Below are positions 16,033-25,963 of a DNA stretch of 64,000 nucleotides, one piece after another; the first letter of the stretch is position 1, and each line of letters opens with the position of its first letter. Origin of the DNA: Campylobacter lanienae NCTC 13004 (GTDB lineage: Bacteria > Campylobacterota > Campylobacteria > Campylobacterales > Campylobacteraceae). The stretch is taken from contig NZ_CP015578.1 in NCBI RefSeq assembly GCF_002139935.1, positions 1,530,555-1,594,554 of the forward strand, given 5' to 3'. The position numbers and the translations under genes are program-made. The notes beneath the pieces were generated by a model. The model was not told the DNA's origin and did not search any database. It was given only the letters and a program-made list of their open reading frames with translations.

Positions 16033-17546
16033 CTAATTATACTTAAAACCTCTTCTAAGCTAGTAATTCCCTTATCTACTAGCTCCATAGCGCTATCTCT
16101 TATGGGGATAAATCCATTTTTTAAGGCCTCTTGTAAAATCGCCTTACTAGGCTCACCCTTAGCAATTAGCGAAGATATATCATTAGTAATTTCTAAAATC
16201 TCGCTTATCACTACTCTACCGCTATACCCAGTCCCTACGCAGTGGTGGCAACCATGAGCTTTATAGCGATTATTCTCAACTTTTTGCTTACAATGTTCGC
16301 AAAGTTTTCTAGCTAGTCTTTGTGCCATTATAGCAATCACCGAGCCACTTATAAGATATCGCTCCAAACCCATATCAGTCATCCTATCTATAGCGCTTAT
16401 AGCATCATTTGTATGAAGAGTTGATAGCACCAAATGGCCTGTTAGAGATGCTCTAAGGGCTGTGCGAAGGCTTTGATGGTCTCTAATCTCGCCTATCATT
16501 ATGATATCAGGATCTTGGCGCAAAGTAGCTCTAAGGGCGTCTTCAAAGCTGATTTTACCGACTGAAACTTGCTGTAAGTGGCTTAGGTGATACTCTATTG
16601 GCTCTTCTATTGTTATTATCTTTTTAGTAGTGCCTTTTAGCTCATTTAGAGCCGAGTATATGGTGGTGGTCTTGCCGCTGCCTGTTGGGCCTGTGACTAA
16701 TATCATTCCATAGCTTTTAGATATTGATCTTTTGAGCAAATTTAAATTAAACTCATTTAAGCCTAAATTTTGTAAATTTACAATCATCTTATGCGTATCA
16801 AGTATCCTAAGTACCACGCTTTGACCGCCAATAACTGGCAAAATGGAGATTCTAAAATCTATCTTTCTATCATTTATAAAGTAGCTAAATCTCCCATCTT
16901 GAGGCTTATTATGTTCAGCAATATCCAAATTTGCTAGCAATTTTATCCTACCAATTAAGCTATTATATATATCTTTATCAAATTCAAACAACTCGCACAA
17001 AACCCCATCTACACGCACTCTAATGCTAGATGCCTTGCTAGTTGGCTCGATATGGATATCGCTTGAGTTTAGCTCTATGGCATTTAGCAAAATTTTATCA
17101 ATCAATCTTAAAACGGCACTATCGTCATTTGAATTTTTGGCATTTATCTGAACTCTTATAAGCGATATTATCTCATTTAATCCATAATACAAAGGCAGTT
17201 TAGCAAGTCGCCTATCCATCGTGGTTGGGTGAGAAATCAGTAGCTTGACAATCTTATCTTTATAGATATTTCTAAGCTTAGCAATTGTAGCTATATTAAG
17301 GGGATTTTTCATAGCGATATGGATTATATTTAGCTCAAATTTAATAGGCAAAAGCTCCAATTTCATCATCATATCAAGTGGCAAACTCTCAGCCAAAGAG
17401 TAATCTACAAACTCCATATCCGCCACTTCAAAATCAAATTTACTCACCAAAATATCAAAAATCTCATCTTGACTAAGGCCAAATTCCCTAGCTATTTGAC
17501 TAAACTCACAATCAAAATTTTGAAGCTTGGATATTAACTCATTCAT
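16029..17546 (-). CDS. ctsE: Type II secretion / pilus assembly ATPase (GspE/PilB family)
   Basis: A 505-residue secretion ATPase. Walker A is TGPTGSGKTTT, the Asp box lies in ITIEEPIEYHL, Walker B in DPDIIMIGEIRD, and a His box follows (TGHLVLSTLHTND). A C-terminal tetracysteine zinc motif is present (CEHCKQK and CHHCVGTG). The N-terminal domain corresponds to T2SSE_N. It powers assembly of a pilus-like fibre at the inner membrane. It overlaps both neighbours by four bases, which ties it to the secretin and platform genes; the C. jejuni counterpart serves DNA uptake. Confidence 0.92.
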   Translation of the reverse strand: MNELISKLQNFDCEFSQIAREFGLSQDEIFDILVSKFDFEVADMEFVDYSLAESLPLDMMMKLELLPIKFELNIIHIAMKNPLNIATIAKLRNIYKDKIVKLLISHPTTMDRRLAKLPLYYGLNEIISLIRVQINAKNSNDDSAVLRLIDKILLNAIELNSSDIHIEPTSKASSIRVRVDGVLCELFEFDKDIYNSLIGRIKLLANLDIAEHNKPQDGRFSYFINDRKIDFRISILPVIGGQSVVLRILDTHKMIVNLQNLGLNEFNLNLLKRSISKSYGMILVTGPTGSGKTTTIYSALNELKGTTKKIITIEEPIEYHLSHLQQVSVGKISFEDALRATLRQDPDIIMIGEIRDHQSLRTALRASLTGHLVLSTLHTNDAISAIDRMTDMGLERYLISGSVIAIMAQRLARKLCEHCKQKVENNRYKAHGCHHCVGTGYSGRVVISEILEITNDISSLIAKGEPSKAILQEALKNGFIPIRDSAMELVDKGITSLEEVLSIIR

Positions 17547-19003
17547 ATTTCATCGTATCCAAGGGCATTTGGTGGTAGTGAGCTATCCATTATAATAGGC
17601 GTGATTATAAAGATTAGCTCGCTTTTTTTCTCTATTTGCTTGTCGCTTTTAAATAGATACTCAAGCAGTGGAATATCGCCTAAAACTGGCACCTTATTTA
17701 TCTCATTGCTTAGGGTTTTGGCTATTAATCCGCCTAAAATTATGCTATCGCCACTGGCTACTTCTACTACTGTGGAGAGCTTCTTTTGCATTGTGTCTGG
17801 GGCGATGACTCGTGGCAAATCTTGCTTAGTATCATCGGCTGAGTATTTAAAGCTACTTAAACTAGGATTTATCCTTAGCATTATGCGGTTATTTTCGCTA
17901 ATTTCAGGAAGTAAATTTAGCAAAATTCCCACAAATACAGAGTGTTGCTTGTAAGTTGTTTTGGTGATTTGGCTGGTTTCGTTATTGGTGATATCTTCGG
18001 CGATTCTGTAATTTATATTATCACCTACAGAGATTAGGGCTTGTTGGTTATTCATCGTTGTGATTTTAGGGCTTGAGATTATGTGAGTTTTGCCATTGCT
18101 ATTTAAGAAATTCAAAACTCCATCTAAGCTCAAACTCAAATTCCCACCAACAATAAATCCACCCGAAATATTTCGTAAGCTGTGAGCTGGATTTTGCGTA
18201 GTGCCTTTATAAAAGCTTAGTCTAGATGGGCTTTTATCATCTAAATAGGTGTTAAATCCAAGTTCAAATTTACTCCAATCAACCCCCTTTGTATAGCTAT
18301 TATCTAGATCTACAGAGATGATTTTGACATCTATTAAAACCTGTCTTTTTAGCCTTGATGAGAGTAGATCCAAATACTCTTCAACCCTTTTAAGCTGATT
18401 TTCTGTGCCGGTTATATGAATGAGGCCAGCAGCCCTGTTGATTATAGGCATTGGGGCGACAAAAGGGTCGTTATGACTATTTAATATCGCTTTAAGCTCT
18501 ATGGCTAAATCTTGCCAAAAATCAAATTTTTCTGTAGTTTTAATAATATTTTCTTGGCTATTTTCATCATAATTTTGGTTGTTTTGATACTCTTGGGATA
18601 TCTCTATGGGCGCTGAATCCACCGAAGCTTTGGTGATGGCTTGGCCTTGGCGTGATGAGATTATATAATCTATTTTGAAAGTTTTAGTCTGGATAAATGA
18701 TAGGCTTAATATATTATCATTAAATTTATAACTAAGGGCGCTAGATTCGGCTATAAATTTGATTATCTCATCTAGGTTTAGGCGTGAAATGTTAATCATC
18801 GTTGTGGGGGATTTGAGTATTTTTGTGGTATTTGCGTCCTTTAAAACAATGCTAAATTTACATATATCAGCTAGTTGGGTTAAAATCTCATATGAGGTTA
18901 TAGATGGATTTAGGCTCATATCTAATTTTTTGTTTTTACACTCATTGGCGCTTAAATTTATAGCAAATAAAAGCAAAATTATATTAATAAACTTCAACAT
19001 CAA
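17543..19003 (-). CDS. ctsD: Secretin (GspD/PilQ family)
   Basis: A 486-residue outer-membrane secretin with an N-terminal signal (FINIILLLFAINLSA). An N-domain region is followed by the C-terminal secretin domain: VDVKIISVDL-like strand, SSPKITTMNNQQALISVGD, VASGDSIILGGLI and VPVLGDIPLLEYLFKS near the end. It forms the pore through which the pilus-like fibre or DNA passes. It overlaps the next gene by ATGA and the preceding PilP-like gene by 20 bases. I see no separate CtsP-type P-loop protein in this operon. Confidence 0.9.
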   Translation of the reverse strand: MMLKFINIILLLFAINLSANECKNKKLDMSLNPSITSYEILTQLADICKFSIVLKDANTTKILKSPTTMINISRLNLDEIIKFIAESSALSYKFNDNILSLSFIQTKTFKIDYIISSRQGQAITKASVDSAPIEISQEYQNNQNYDENSQENIIKTTEKFDFWQDLAIELKAILNSHNDPFVAPMPIINRAAGLIHITGTENQLKRVEEYLDLLSSRLKRQVLIDVKIISVDLDNSYTKGVDWSKFELGFNTYLDDKSPSRLSFYKGTTQNPAHSLRNISGGFIVGGNLSLSLDGVLNFLNSNGKTHIISSPKITTMNNQQALISVGDNINYRIAEDITNNETSQITKTTYKQHSVFVGILLNLLPEISENNRIMLRINPSLSSFKYSADDTKQDLPRVIAPDTMQKKLSTVVEVASGDSIILGGLIAKTLSNEINKVPVLGDIPLLEYLFKSDKQIEKKSELIFIITPIIMDSSLPPNALGYDEI

Positions 19004-19346
19004 CGCTGCTTTTTATAAATTTTAAATTTATATATTGATCTTGGTGTAAAACTCTAGCAGTTAAACCATTAATTTCTAAGATATATAGATCATCATACTC
19101 TTTGCCGACTTCATACCATTTGGAGTTGATTTTGACTCTATTTTCTATGATGGCTTCTAAATTTAAATTTGGTGTATCCATGGTGGTTTGTGGGGATTGT
19201 GATATGAAAAATGGTGAGCTAATATCAGCTAAATTTGCCCTTGTGTTAAATTTATTATACAAATCTAGTATATATTTGTATTTGATATTTAAATCTTGAG
19301 AATATATAGTAGAAACTAGCACTAAAATACTTGCGTATATTCTCAT
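18984..19346 (-). CDS. Small exported protein of the secretion operon (PilP-like position)
   Basis: A 120-residue protein with a short signal sequence (MRIYASILVLVSTIYS) and a C-terminal beta-rich part (INSKWYEVGKEYDDLYILEI then NGLTARVLHQDQYINLKFI). That end resembles PilP/GspC-like periplasmic domains, which link inner-membrane complexes to the secretin. The position directly before the secretin gene fits. It overlaps both neighbours. Family assignment is by context and pattern only; C. jejuni has a small protein (CtsR) in a comparable place. Confidence 0.6.
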   Translation of the reverse strand: MRIYASILVLVSTIYSQDLNIKYKYILDLYNKFNTRANLADISSPFFISQSPQTTMDTPNLNLEAIIENRVKINSKWYEVGKEYDDLYILEINGLTARVLHQDQYINLKFIKSSVDVEVY

Positions 19347-19909
19347 CTAAAATCCCTTAAAATCAAGCGAATTTCACTATTATAAGGCTCAAATCTAGCC
19401 TGTGAAATCTCAAGCCAAGCCCCCTCTAACTCATCTATAAATATCAATGCTAAATCAAAAGTAGAGCTAAAAGATATATTATAATCATACAATCTATCAT
19501 TAGATATTTGATTTGGGAGAATTTTGGATATTTTGATACCGCTGGTGTTGGATTTATTGTCTATAAAGGCTAGAATTTCGCTATTTGAACTAAATTTGGA
19601 TATTTGATTTGCTAGATTTATAGCGTGAGTTTGTAAAAACTCATTTTCAATCTTTAGCTGATTTAGCTCGGTTTTGCTATTTTGGAGTTTTTGGCTAGAT
19701 AGGTCTATTTGATTTTGAATTTGAGTTGGTAAATTCGTGCTTAGATAGCTATTTAGCTCATTTTCATATCTCATTAAAGCCTTAAAATATAACTTATCAA
19801 AATATCCCCAACTAAGATAAAATAGATAAAAAACCACCAAAAAACTACCCATAAATATCATATATTGCTCTTTTTTGCTGCGATTATTTAATAGGGAGTT
19901 AAATTCCAT
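19343..19909 (-). CDS. Membrane-anchored coiled-coil protein (PilO-like)
   Basis: A 188-residue protein with one membrane segment at ~17-36 (YMIFMGSFLVVFYLFYLSWG), a coiled coil at ~60-105 (QIDLSSQKLQNSKTELNQLK) and a small alpha/beta C-terminal domain. This is the layout of PilO/GspM alignment-complex proteins. It overlaps the PilP-like gene by four bases. The preceding gene, read through its internal stop, would overlap its start by 11 bases, which supports the two having been one translated unit. Confidence 0.65.
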   Translation of the reverse strand: MEFNSLLNNRSKKEQYMIFMGSFLVVFYLFYLSWGYFDKLYFKALMRYENELNSYLSTNLPTQIQNQIDLSSQKLQNSKTELNQLKIENEFLQTHAINLANQISKFSSNSEILAFIDNKSNTSGIKISKILPNQISNDRLYDYNISFSSTFDLALIFIDELEGAWLEISQARFEPYNSEIRLILRDFR

Positions 19910-21344
19910 ATTTTAGCCCTATTGTAATATTGGATTCAAATAAATTTTTATTACTAACTATCTGTGATATATCAGCGATACTCTCAAATGCCTTTATAAA
20001 ATCATTTATATTTTTAGTATTTGGTGATACTATTGAGATGATTAATTTTTGATTTTATAATTTTATTTCTCTAGCTTTTAGAGAGTGCGTTTGCATTGAT
20101 TTTGTGATATTTGATAGGATTATGGCTAAATTTTGGTTATTAATTTTATTTGATATTTTATCTATTTTGCTTAAATTTAGATTTATATTATCTTTTATAT
20201 TTTGCTTATCTTTTAATAGATTTTCTAACTGGTTATTTATGAGTGCTAAATCACTATTTAAGCTATTTAAACTAGCATTTTGCGTGGTTAAATCTGCTTT
20301 TAAAATCTCTCTTTTTAAATCCAAATTAAGCGCCAAAATAAGCATATAAATAGGATATATCATCCCCAGCATAGCGCCAGCTACAAGGCTAATTATCAGC
20401 TTTCCATCGGCTCTTTGGTGTAGTGGTTTAGCTCTTTGAAATACCCTAAAATCTGCTTTTAATCGCTTAGAGATTAGCTCTTTGGCATATATGGCAATCA
20501 TTAAGTTTATAACCTCTTTACCGTCAAATTTATCCAAAAAGCTAAACCCATTTACACTGATATTTAGATGATTACTAAGCTCTCTATTTAGCTCACTCAA
20601 ATCCCCAAGAAATGAGCTTAAAAACACTCTTTGTGGGATGATTTTATCTATATTTGCTATGCTTTTTAGAGTCTCGATACTCATCTTGATAAACTCATCA
20701 AATTTATCTATATTTTGATTTATAGCCTTAATACTAAGCTCAAAAGAATTCGCCCCAGCTATCAAAGCTAGGCTATCAGTAATAATAGGATGATGAAATA
20801 TATACTCGCCATCTTTATAAAAGCTCATATAACTCTCATTTTGATCCAAAAATATATAGCAATCTACCTTGCTTTTATCCACCAATCCACTACTATAAAA
20901 TCCACTCATCAGCAATGGTGATGGTATTATAATATCGATATTTGGTAGAGATTTTAAGCTATTTTTTAACCCATTTAAAGCTAGCTCCATATCAATCACA
21001 AAGATAGTATAACTATCATCTAAATTCTTATAATAGCTAATCTTATACTCTTTTGTAGGATTTAAAAGCAACTCTTCATAAGCATAAGATATAATCCTAC
21101 TATCCAAATTCGCCACCTCACCCCTATATCGCAAAGCACTAAAAGCCCTAGCCTCCATATAAGAGGCGTTAAAATCCTTGCTAGATAATCTTTTTTGATT
21201 TTTAAATTTAAACTCATCAAAACAGCGATAAATTATATTTTTATATAGATCAGCGGATATTAAATTTTGTTTTCCAAGCTTAAAGGCCGGTAGCGATAAA
21301 TTCTTATAATTTATCGCCAATTTTCTCCACTTATTGCTTTTCAT
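19899..21344 (-). pseudogene. PilM-PilN-like fusion gene with in-frame TAA
   Basis: The frame codes 429 residues to a TAA at 20055-20057, but the same frame then stays open for ~51 more codons (NQKLIISIVSPNTKNINDFI... NITIGLKYGI) and stops at 19899, overlapping the next gene by 11 bases like the other joints of this operon. The N-terminal ~290 residues look like an actin-fold PilM domain; a membrane segment at ~305-330 (LIISLVAGAMLGMIYPIYML), a coiled coil and a PilN-like end follow. A CAA-to-TAA change or a sequencing error would explain the break. If real, the product loses most of its PilN-type C-terminal domain and pilus or DNA-uptake function may be impaired. Confidence 0.7.
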
Positions 21345-21362
21345 AAAATTATAATTTCACTC

Positions 21363-24300
21363 TTAAAATCTAATCCCAGCCCTAATAGCAGTATTTACGC
21401 TATATTCATCTTTGGTTATCTCGCTTGAGACTAAAAAGTTTATAAATTTATTACCCTTTTCGATATTGGCATCAGCACCAAAATAGACGCTATCGGTATT
21501 TAGCTTAGTTGTTTGTGTCCAGAGATTATTTTTAGCATCTACAAAATACTCTGTACTACTAAAACTATCGCTATTTAATCGCCTTGTATAAAAGGCAAAG
21601 CCATTTAAAGTAGCAAAAAGATTGTTTTGGGTAGCGATATTGTAAGCTATATTGCCACCTAGACTTAAATTTAAGCTATTTATAGATATATTTTTATACC
21701 CCTTAGCCAATATACCGCCACTCTCTTCAAATCCATCTTGCTTAGAATATATATAATTTAGCATAGATACTGGCGTCCAAACAAAGCTATCATTTATCGC
21801 AAAATCTTTTGATAGACCAAGCCCAGTTGAGACAAAATAGCTCTTATAATCGGCTTTTAGCTCATCACTTAAGGTTAGGATATAACGACTCGTATCATTA
21901 AATCCCATACCGACATCCACACTAGCTATTAAATTAAAATCGCCAAAATCTTTTAAACCAGCTAAACCCACAGATATTAACTCGCTTTTAATATCTGAGA
22001 ATTCATAATCCCCTTTTTGGTGAGAATAGTTCAAAAACGCACCCAATTTCACATCATCGCTTACCCATTTGTTGGTACCTAAATTCACAGAATATGTATC
22101 GATATTATAGTCATCGCCTTTAAAATATGAGTATGAAACCCTACTTAAAATCTCGCTTTTACTCAAAGCTGCGTTATAACTCTCTAAGATATCATAGACC
22201 ATACTATCAGTCATATCGCTATTTATGAGAGCTAATTTCGAATTCTTAGCTATAGTAGCGACCTTTGTAGCGCCACTTTGAATAGTTGTAAATGGCAATG
22301 TTTGTTGTCCTAAAGTTCTACCTGTGAATGTCGCAGCTTCTCCTGCGGATCTTGAGATATCTTTTGAATTTACACTTGATAGAATTTCTTTTTTACGATT
22401 ATTGCTTGTTGTATCTAATTCTGTAAAGAATTGTTGATATTTTGGGCTTAAATTCGCTGAATTTCTAATCTCTATAAGAGAATTACCTACCATTGTAAAA
22501 CCACCTGTAGGTATGTAGGCTCCTTCTTTGACATTTACTTCTATTGTGTTATTATCTTTTAGCTTGAAATTTAAAGTGCTTGTATCTAGGACTGAGATAT
22601 TAGTAAATTTATCTAAATTTCCATTCTCACTAAGCTTATCAAAATCAATTTTAATCTCTTGTCCAGTTTTGAAAAACTCCCCGCTAAGCGGGATATAAAC
22701 CAAATTTCCGCCCTTGATATCATAGTTTGTAGCGATGATATCTGAGTTTGCTTGGTTATTAAAATTTATGTGTAGGCTTGCATTTTGGTTTTGAGTGTAT
22801 GTACCATTTACATTTAAAACGCCGATTTGCCTGGCGCCACCAGGCATCACAATACCGCTTTCATTGGTGAGATTTTTGGCTATGGTTCCAGTTCCGCTAA
22901 TCAAACCACGATTTCTAGCAAAAATATCACCATTTGTTAATTTGCCAATTATTCTAGCCTCACCGCCATTGATAGCGTATAGATTTTGTTTGGCGTTAGT
23001 TTCGCCTGATATTAGGATTTGACCGCCATTATCAGCATAGAGAGCTGAATTTTCCGCTGTTACTCTATCAAATTCCAAAATCCCGCCACGAGCTATCGTA
23101 GGACCATAATAATTTAGAGTATTTTGGCTAAATTTCAAATTCCCATCACCAGTTTTGATAAATCCAGCTTGTAAAGTGGATAAATCCGCATTTACTCTAT
23201 TATCGCTTTTAAGGGAGTTTGTAGCGTCATTTAGATGGTATTTATCATCCCATTTTATCTCATCTATATTATTTGTGAAGGTGCCATTTAGCCCCTTTGT
23301 ATCGATGGTGTAAAATCCATAATATTTATTATCAAAACTCTCAATATTACTAGGATTTAGGCGATTTATATTTAGCGCTGCTAAGCCTTTTAGAGCCTTC
23401 CTAGCGTCTAAAATACCGCTACCTATGAAATCTTCTTTGCTTAGTTTCACCACTGCTACTGAATTTGCTTTAAGACTGTTATTCACATCGGCTTCACTTT
23501 TTAATAGATTGCTTATGATATATTCTGCTACACCATTGTCATTTTCATCTGCTTTAAATCCAGCATCCTTTAAATCTTTTTTTACTTGCTCCCAGTTTAT
23601 ACCGCCGCTACCATCTTTTGGTACTTCATTATCGATATAAAAAATGCTATAAAATTCAGCCGAGCCAGTTTTGCCGACATTTTTGGTTACTACTAAATTT
23701 GGAGTCTCTACATTTTTATTAGCCGTAGTTAGCAAGATATCGCCGATTTGTGAGCCATTTAAAAATGGAAATTTCTGCTCTACCAAAGCTGCCACCCCAC
23801 TCACAAGTGGAGCAGCAAAGCTAGTCCCAGAATCTGTGATAGTGGTGGTTAGGTCTGTTTTTATCTTCTTGCTATCAGTATCATAATATGTATAGCCATA
23901 TCTACCATTAGCTGTTACTATGTTTTGAGCCGGCGCCATAATGCCATAAAGAGACGCTCCGCCTTTAAAAAAATTGCTATAAGTATAGATCCCTTGCTTG
24001 TTAATTAGCTCATTTAGGATTACCTTGCTTTTATCGCCTGTGCCGGCGCTCCACTTATCGGCTGCGGCTTTCCACTCATCATCAGTGATTTTACCGATTG
24101 TTATCTTGTCATTTTGGATAGTGATTTTATCAGCATTCAAGCCCCCAACAGCCAAAAGCCCACGATAGCTCTCATCATAACTTGGCAAAACAGAATTCGC
24201 TCTAGGTGAGCTAAAACCATCATTTCCTACGCCAACGATATTTAATATCCCTTGCTCTTTGGATAGCTCGGCTAAGGCTTGAGCCCTTTGCAAACTTATA

Positions 24301-24893
24301 TCGCTTTGTGTGAGCTTTTGAAATTCATCGTAGCTTATAGCGCTGCCATTTTGGCTATTTTGTTGATTTGGGACTATGGGCTCTAGGCCATTATCCCATT
24401 TGCGATTTATAAGAGCAAATCCATTGCTAACATAGCTATGATTTATCACTTTTACGCCACTATCTATCATTTTTTGGATATCGGTTTTTATATCGCCTGT
24501 GTATAATGGGCTTGGATTTAGATATGCTAGGCCGTAGAATGTCGCACCATTTGCCACACCCATTAGATCGCTACTATTACCCACTATGAGAGATGATACT
24601 TGAGTGCCGTGAAGCATAGTAATCTTATCACTACCTGAGAAGCGATCTGGGTCAATGCTGTTATTTATCGAATTTATCAATTTGTTTTGGATTATTGGAT
24701 TTTTAGTATTAAATACGCTATCTACAACGCCAATTACCACGCCAGCGCCATTTATATTTGGATTTTCTGCTTTGGCATTATGGAGATTTATAACGCTATA
24801 AACCTTATCATTGGCCTGTGCTAGAGAATTTGTAGCTGATAATAAAACAGAAGCACAAACTAATGATAGCGTGATTTTTGAGATTTTTTTCAC
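21363..24893 (-). CDS. Subtilisin-like serine protease autotransporter
   Basis: A 1176-residue surface protein. It has a signal peptide (about 1-28), an S8 peptidase passenger with catalytic Asp58 (VIGVVDSVF), His95 (MLHGTQVSSL) and Ser near 358 (GTSFAAPLVSGVAALV), and a beta-helix-like stretch with a passenger-associated repeat (GGILEFDRV, GGQILISGETNAK). The ~290-residue C-terminal autotransporter barrel ends AIRAGIRF. The triad is complete, so it is likely an active secreted or self-cleaving protease. GTG start with AAGGA upstream. It lies 18 bases before the secretion operon on the same strand, so some read-through is possible. Confidence 0.9.
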   Translation of the reverse strand: MKKISKITLSLVCASVLLSATNSLAQANDKVYSVINLHNAKAENPNINGAGVVIGVVDSVFNTKNPIIQNKLINSINNSIDPDRFSGSDKITMLHGTQVSSLIVGNSSDLMGVANGATFYGLAYLNPSPLYTGDIKTDIQKMIDSGVKVINHSYVSNGFALINRKWDNGLEPIVPNQQNSQNGSAISYDEFQKLTQSDISLQRAQALAELSKEQGILNIVGVGNDGFSSPRANSVLPSYDESYRGLLAVGGLNADKITIQNDKITIGKITDDEWKAAADKWSAGTGDKSKVILNELINKQGIYTYSNFFKGGASLYGIMAPAQNIVTANGRYGYTYYDTDSKKIKTDLTTTITDSGTSFAAPLVSGVAALVEQKFPFLNGSQIGDILLTTANKNVETPNLVVTKNVGKTGSAEFYSIFYIDNEVPKDGSGGINWEQVKKDLKDAGFKADENDNGVAEYIISNLLKSEADVNNSLKANSVAVVKLSKEDFIGSGILDARKALKGLAALNINRLNPSNIESFDNKYYGFYTIDTKGLNGTFTNNIDEIKWDDKYHLNDATNSLKSDNRVNADLSTLQAGFIKTGDGNLKFSQNTLNYYGPTIARGGILEFDRVTAENSALYADNGGQILISGETNAKQNLYAINGGEARIIGKLTNGDIFARNRGLISGTGTIAKNLTNESGIVMPGGARQIGVLNVNGTYTQNQNASLHINFNNQANSDIIATNYDIKGGNLVYIPLSGEFFKTGQEIKIDFDKLSENGNLDKFTNISVLDTSTLNFKLKDNNTIEVNVKEGAYIPTGGFTMVGNSLIEIRNSANLSPKYQQFFTELDTTSNNRKKEILSSVNSKDISRSAGEAATFTGRTLGQQTLPFTTIQSGATKVATIAKNSKLALINSDMTDSMVYDILESYNAALSKSEILSRVSYSYFKGDDYNIDTYSVNLGTNKWVSDDVKLGAFLNYSHQKGDYEFSDIKSELISVGLAGLKDFGDFNLIASVDVGMGFNDTSRYILTLSDELKADYKSYFVSTGLGLSKDFAINDSFVWTPVSMLNYIYSKQDGFEESGGILAKGYKNISINSLNLSLGGNIAYNIATQNNLFATLNGFAFYTRRLNSDSFSSTEYFVDAKNNLWTQTTKLNTDSVYFGADANIEKGNKFINFLVSSEITKDEYSVNTAIRAGIRF

Positions 24894-25109
24894 GAATTTT
24901 CCTTAAAAATATGATAAATAATTTTGCCTAATAATTAAAATTATCACTTTTTATCACTTTAAATTCGCTTAAATTCATTTAAATTACATTAGAAATTATA
25001 AATTTTAAACCACTTTTGTGTATAGCTCAAATATCCATAATATAATTTTCCATATAAGTAATTTTAAAATATTAAAAATATATAATAATCAAACTAATAA
25101 GGAGACAGA

Positions 25110-25271
25110 ATGAATAATGTAAATAATACCCAAAAAAATGTTGAGAAAAAAAGTAAAAAAACATCTCGTATGATTACTCGTGAAGAGTTTGAAAAAACTA
25201 GACAATATGGATTAGAAAAACTAAAAGACCCAGAAATTAGAGCCGTATTTATGCGTTTAAAAGATAAATAA
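25110..25271 (+). CDS. Putative antitoxin of Fic/Doc pair (53 aa)
   Basis: A 53-residue, highly charged protein (MNNVNNTQKNVEKKSKK at the start; ITREEFEKTRQYGLEKLKDP later) with an AAGGAG site. Its stop and the toxin's start overlap as TAATG, the coupling typical of toxin-antitoxin pairs. It is shorter than classical Phd antitoxins and shows no clear DNA-binding domain, so the antitoxin role rests on position. Confidence 0.6.
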   Translation: MNNVNNTQKNVEKKSKKTSRMITREEFEKTRQYGLEKLKDPEIRAVFMRLKDK

Positions 25272-25645
25272 TGTATTATTTTGATCTGCGATGTGCTATT
25301 GATTTTCACGATGATATAATTCGTGAAATAGGTGGTTTAGAAGGATACAATAAAACTCAAATAGGATACCTAAATTCAGCATTAGATCAGATACAAAATG
25401 ATGATTATTATCCAACTTTTTTGGATAAAATGGCTCATATAATTTTTTCTTGTGTAAAATTTCATCCCTTTTTAGATGGCAACAAAAGAACTGCAATTTA
25501 TCTTGGTTGTCATTTTGCTAAAATAAATGGCTTAGATTGTCCAAATCGATATTATACTGAAATGGAAGATGTAGTTATTAAGATTGCCGAAAATTACATA
25601 TCAAAAGATGATTTAAAAGATATTCTTTTTGTAATTCTTACTTAA
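25271..25645 (+). CDS. Fic/Doc family toxin
   Basis: A 124-residue single-domain Fic protein with the active-site motif HPFLDGNKRTA (near 73-83), which matches HxFx(D/E)GNKR. Doc-type proteins of this size phosphorylate elongation factor Tu, while other Fic proteins add AMP to targets; sequence alone does not decide which. The active-site residues are intact, so it should be functional unless neutralised. It follows the small charged gene with a one-base overlap. Downstream lies an IS607-type relic, which places the pair in an accessory patch. Confidence 0.85.
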   Translation: MYYFDLRCAIDFHDDIIREIGGLEGYNKTQIGYLNSALDQIQNDDYYPTFLDKMAHIIFSCVKFHPFLDGNKRTAIYLGCHFAKINGLDCPNRYYTEMEDVVIKIAENYISKDDLKDILFVILT

Positions 25646-25671
25646 AAATCTCCTAAACAAAGAAATAGACA

Positions 25672-25890
25672 ATGAAATCAAACGAAGTCTTAAAATTATA
25701 AAAAATATCTCGTGTTGCTCTTTGTAAATATATTAAAAATAGAAAAATAAGAGTAGAAAAAAGTCCCAAACGGATACTACAAATGTAGCGATGAGATGTC
25801 TATAAAATACTTGGTAAAGGCGATGATGGTAGATTAAATGTAATCTACGCAAGAGTAAGCACAGCTACTTTTTTGTATATTTATTCTTGA
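25672..25890 (+). pseudogene. IS607-type transposase (serine recombinase) relic
   Basis: One frame reads MKSNEVLKL-stop-KISRVALCKYIKNRKIRVEK, then two more stops, then DVYKILGKGDDGRLNVIYARVSTAT. That is the small N-terminal HTH domain followed by the serine-recombinase active-site segment (YARVST) of IS607-family TnpA. Three in-frame stops and loss of everything after the YARVST motif make it inactive. No TnpB-like gene follows. Confidence 0.8.
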
Positions 25891-25963
25891 TTTCAGAGAT
25901 TTTTATAATCTAATTTAAGTTGAATTCATTATAATTTAAAAATCAATTAAAAAGGAGCTGAAT

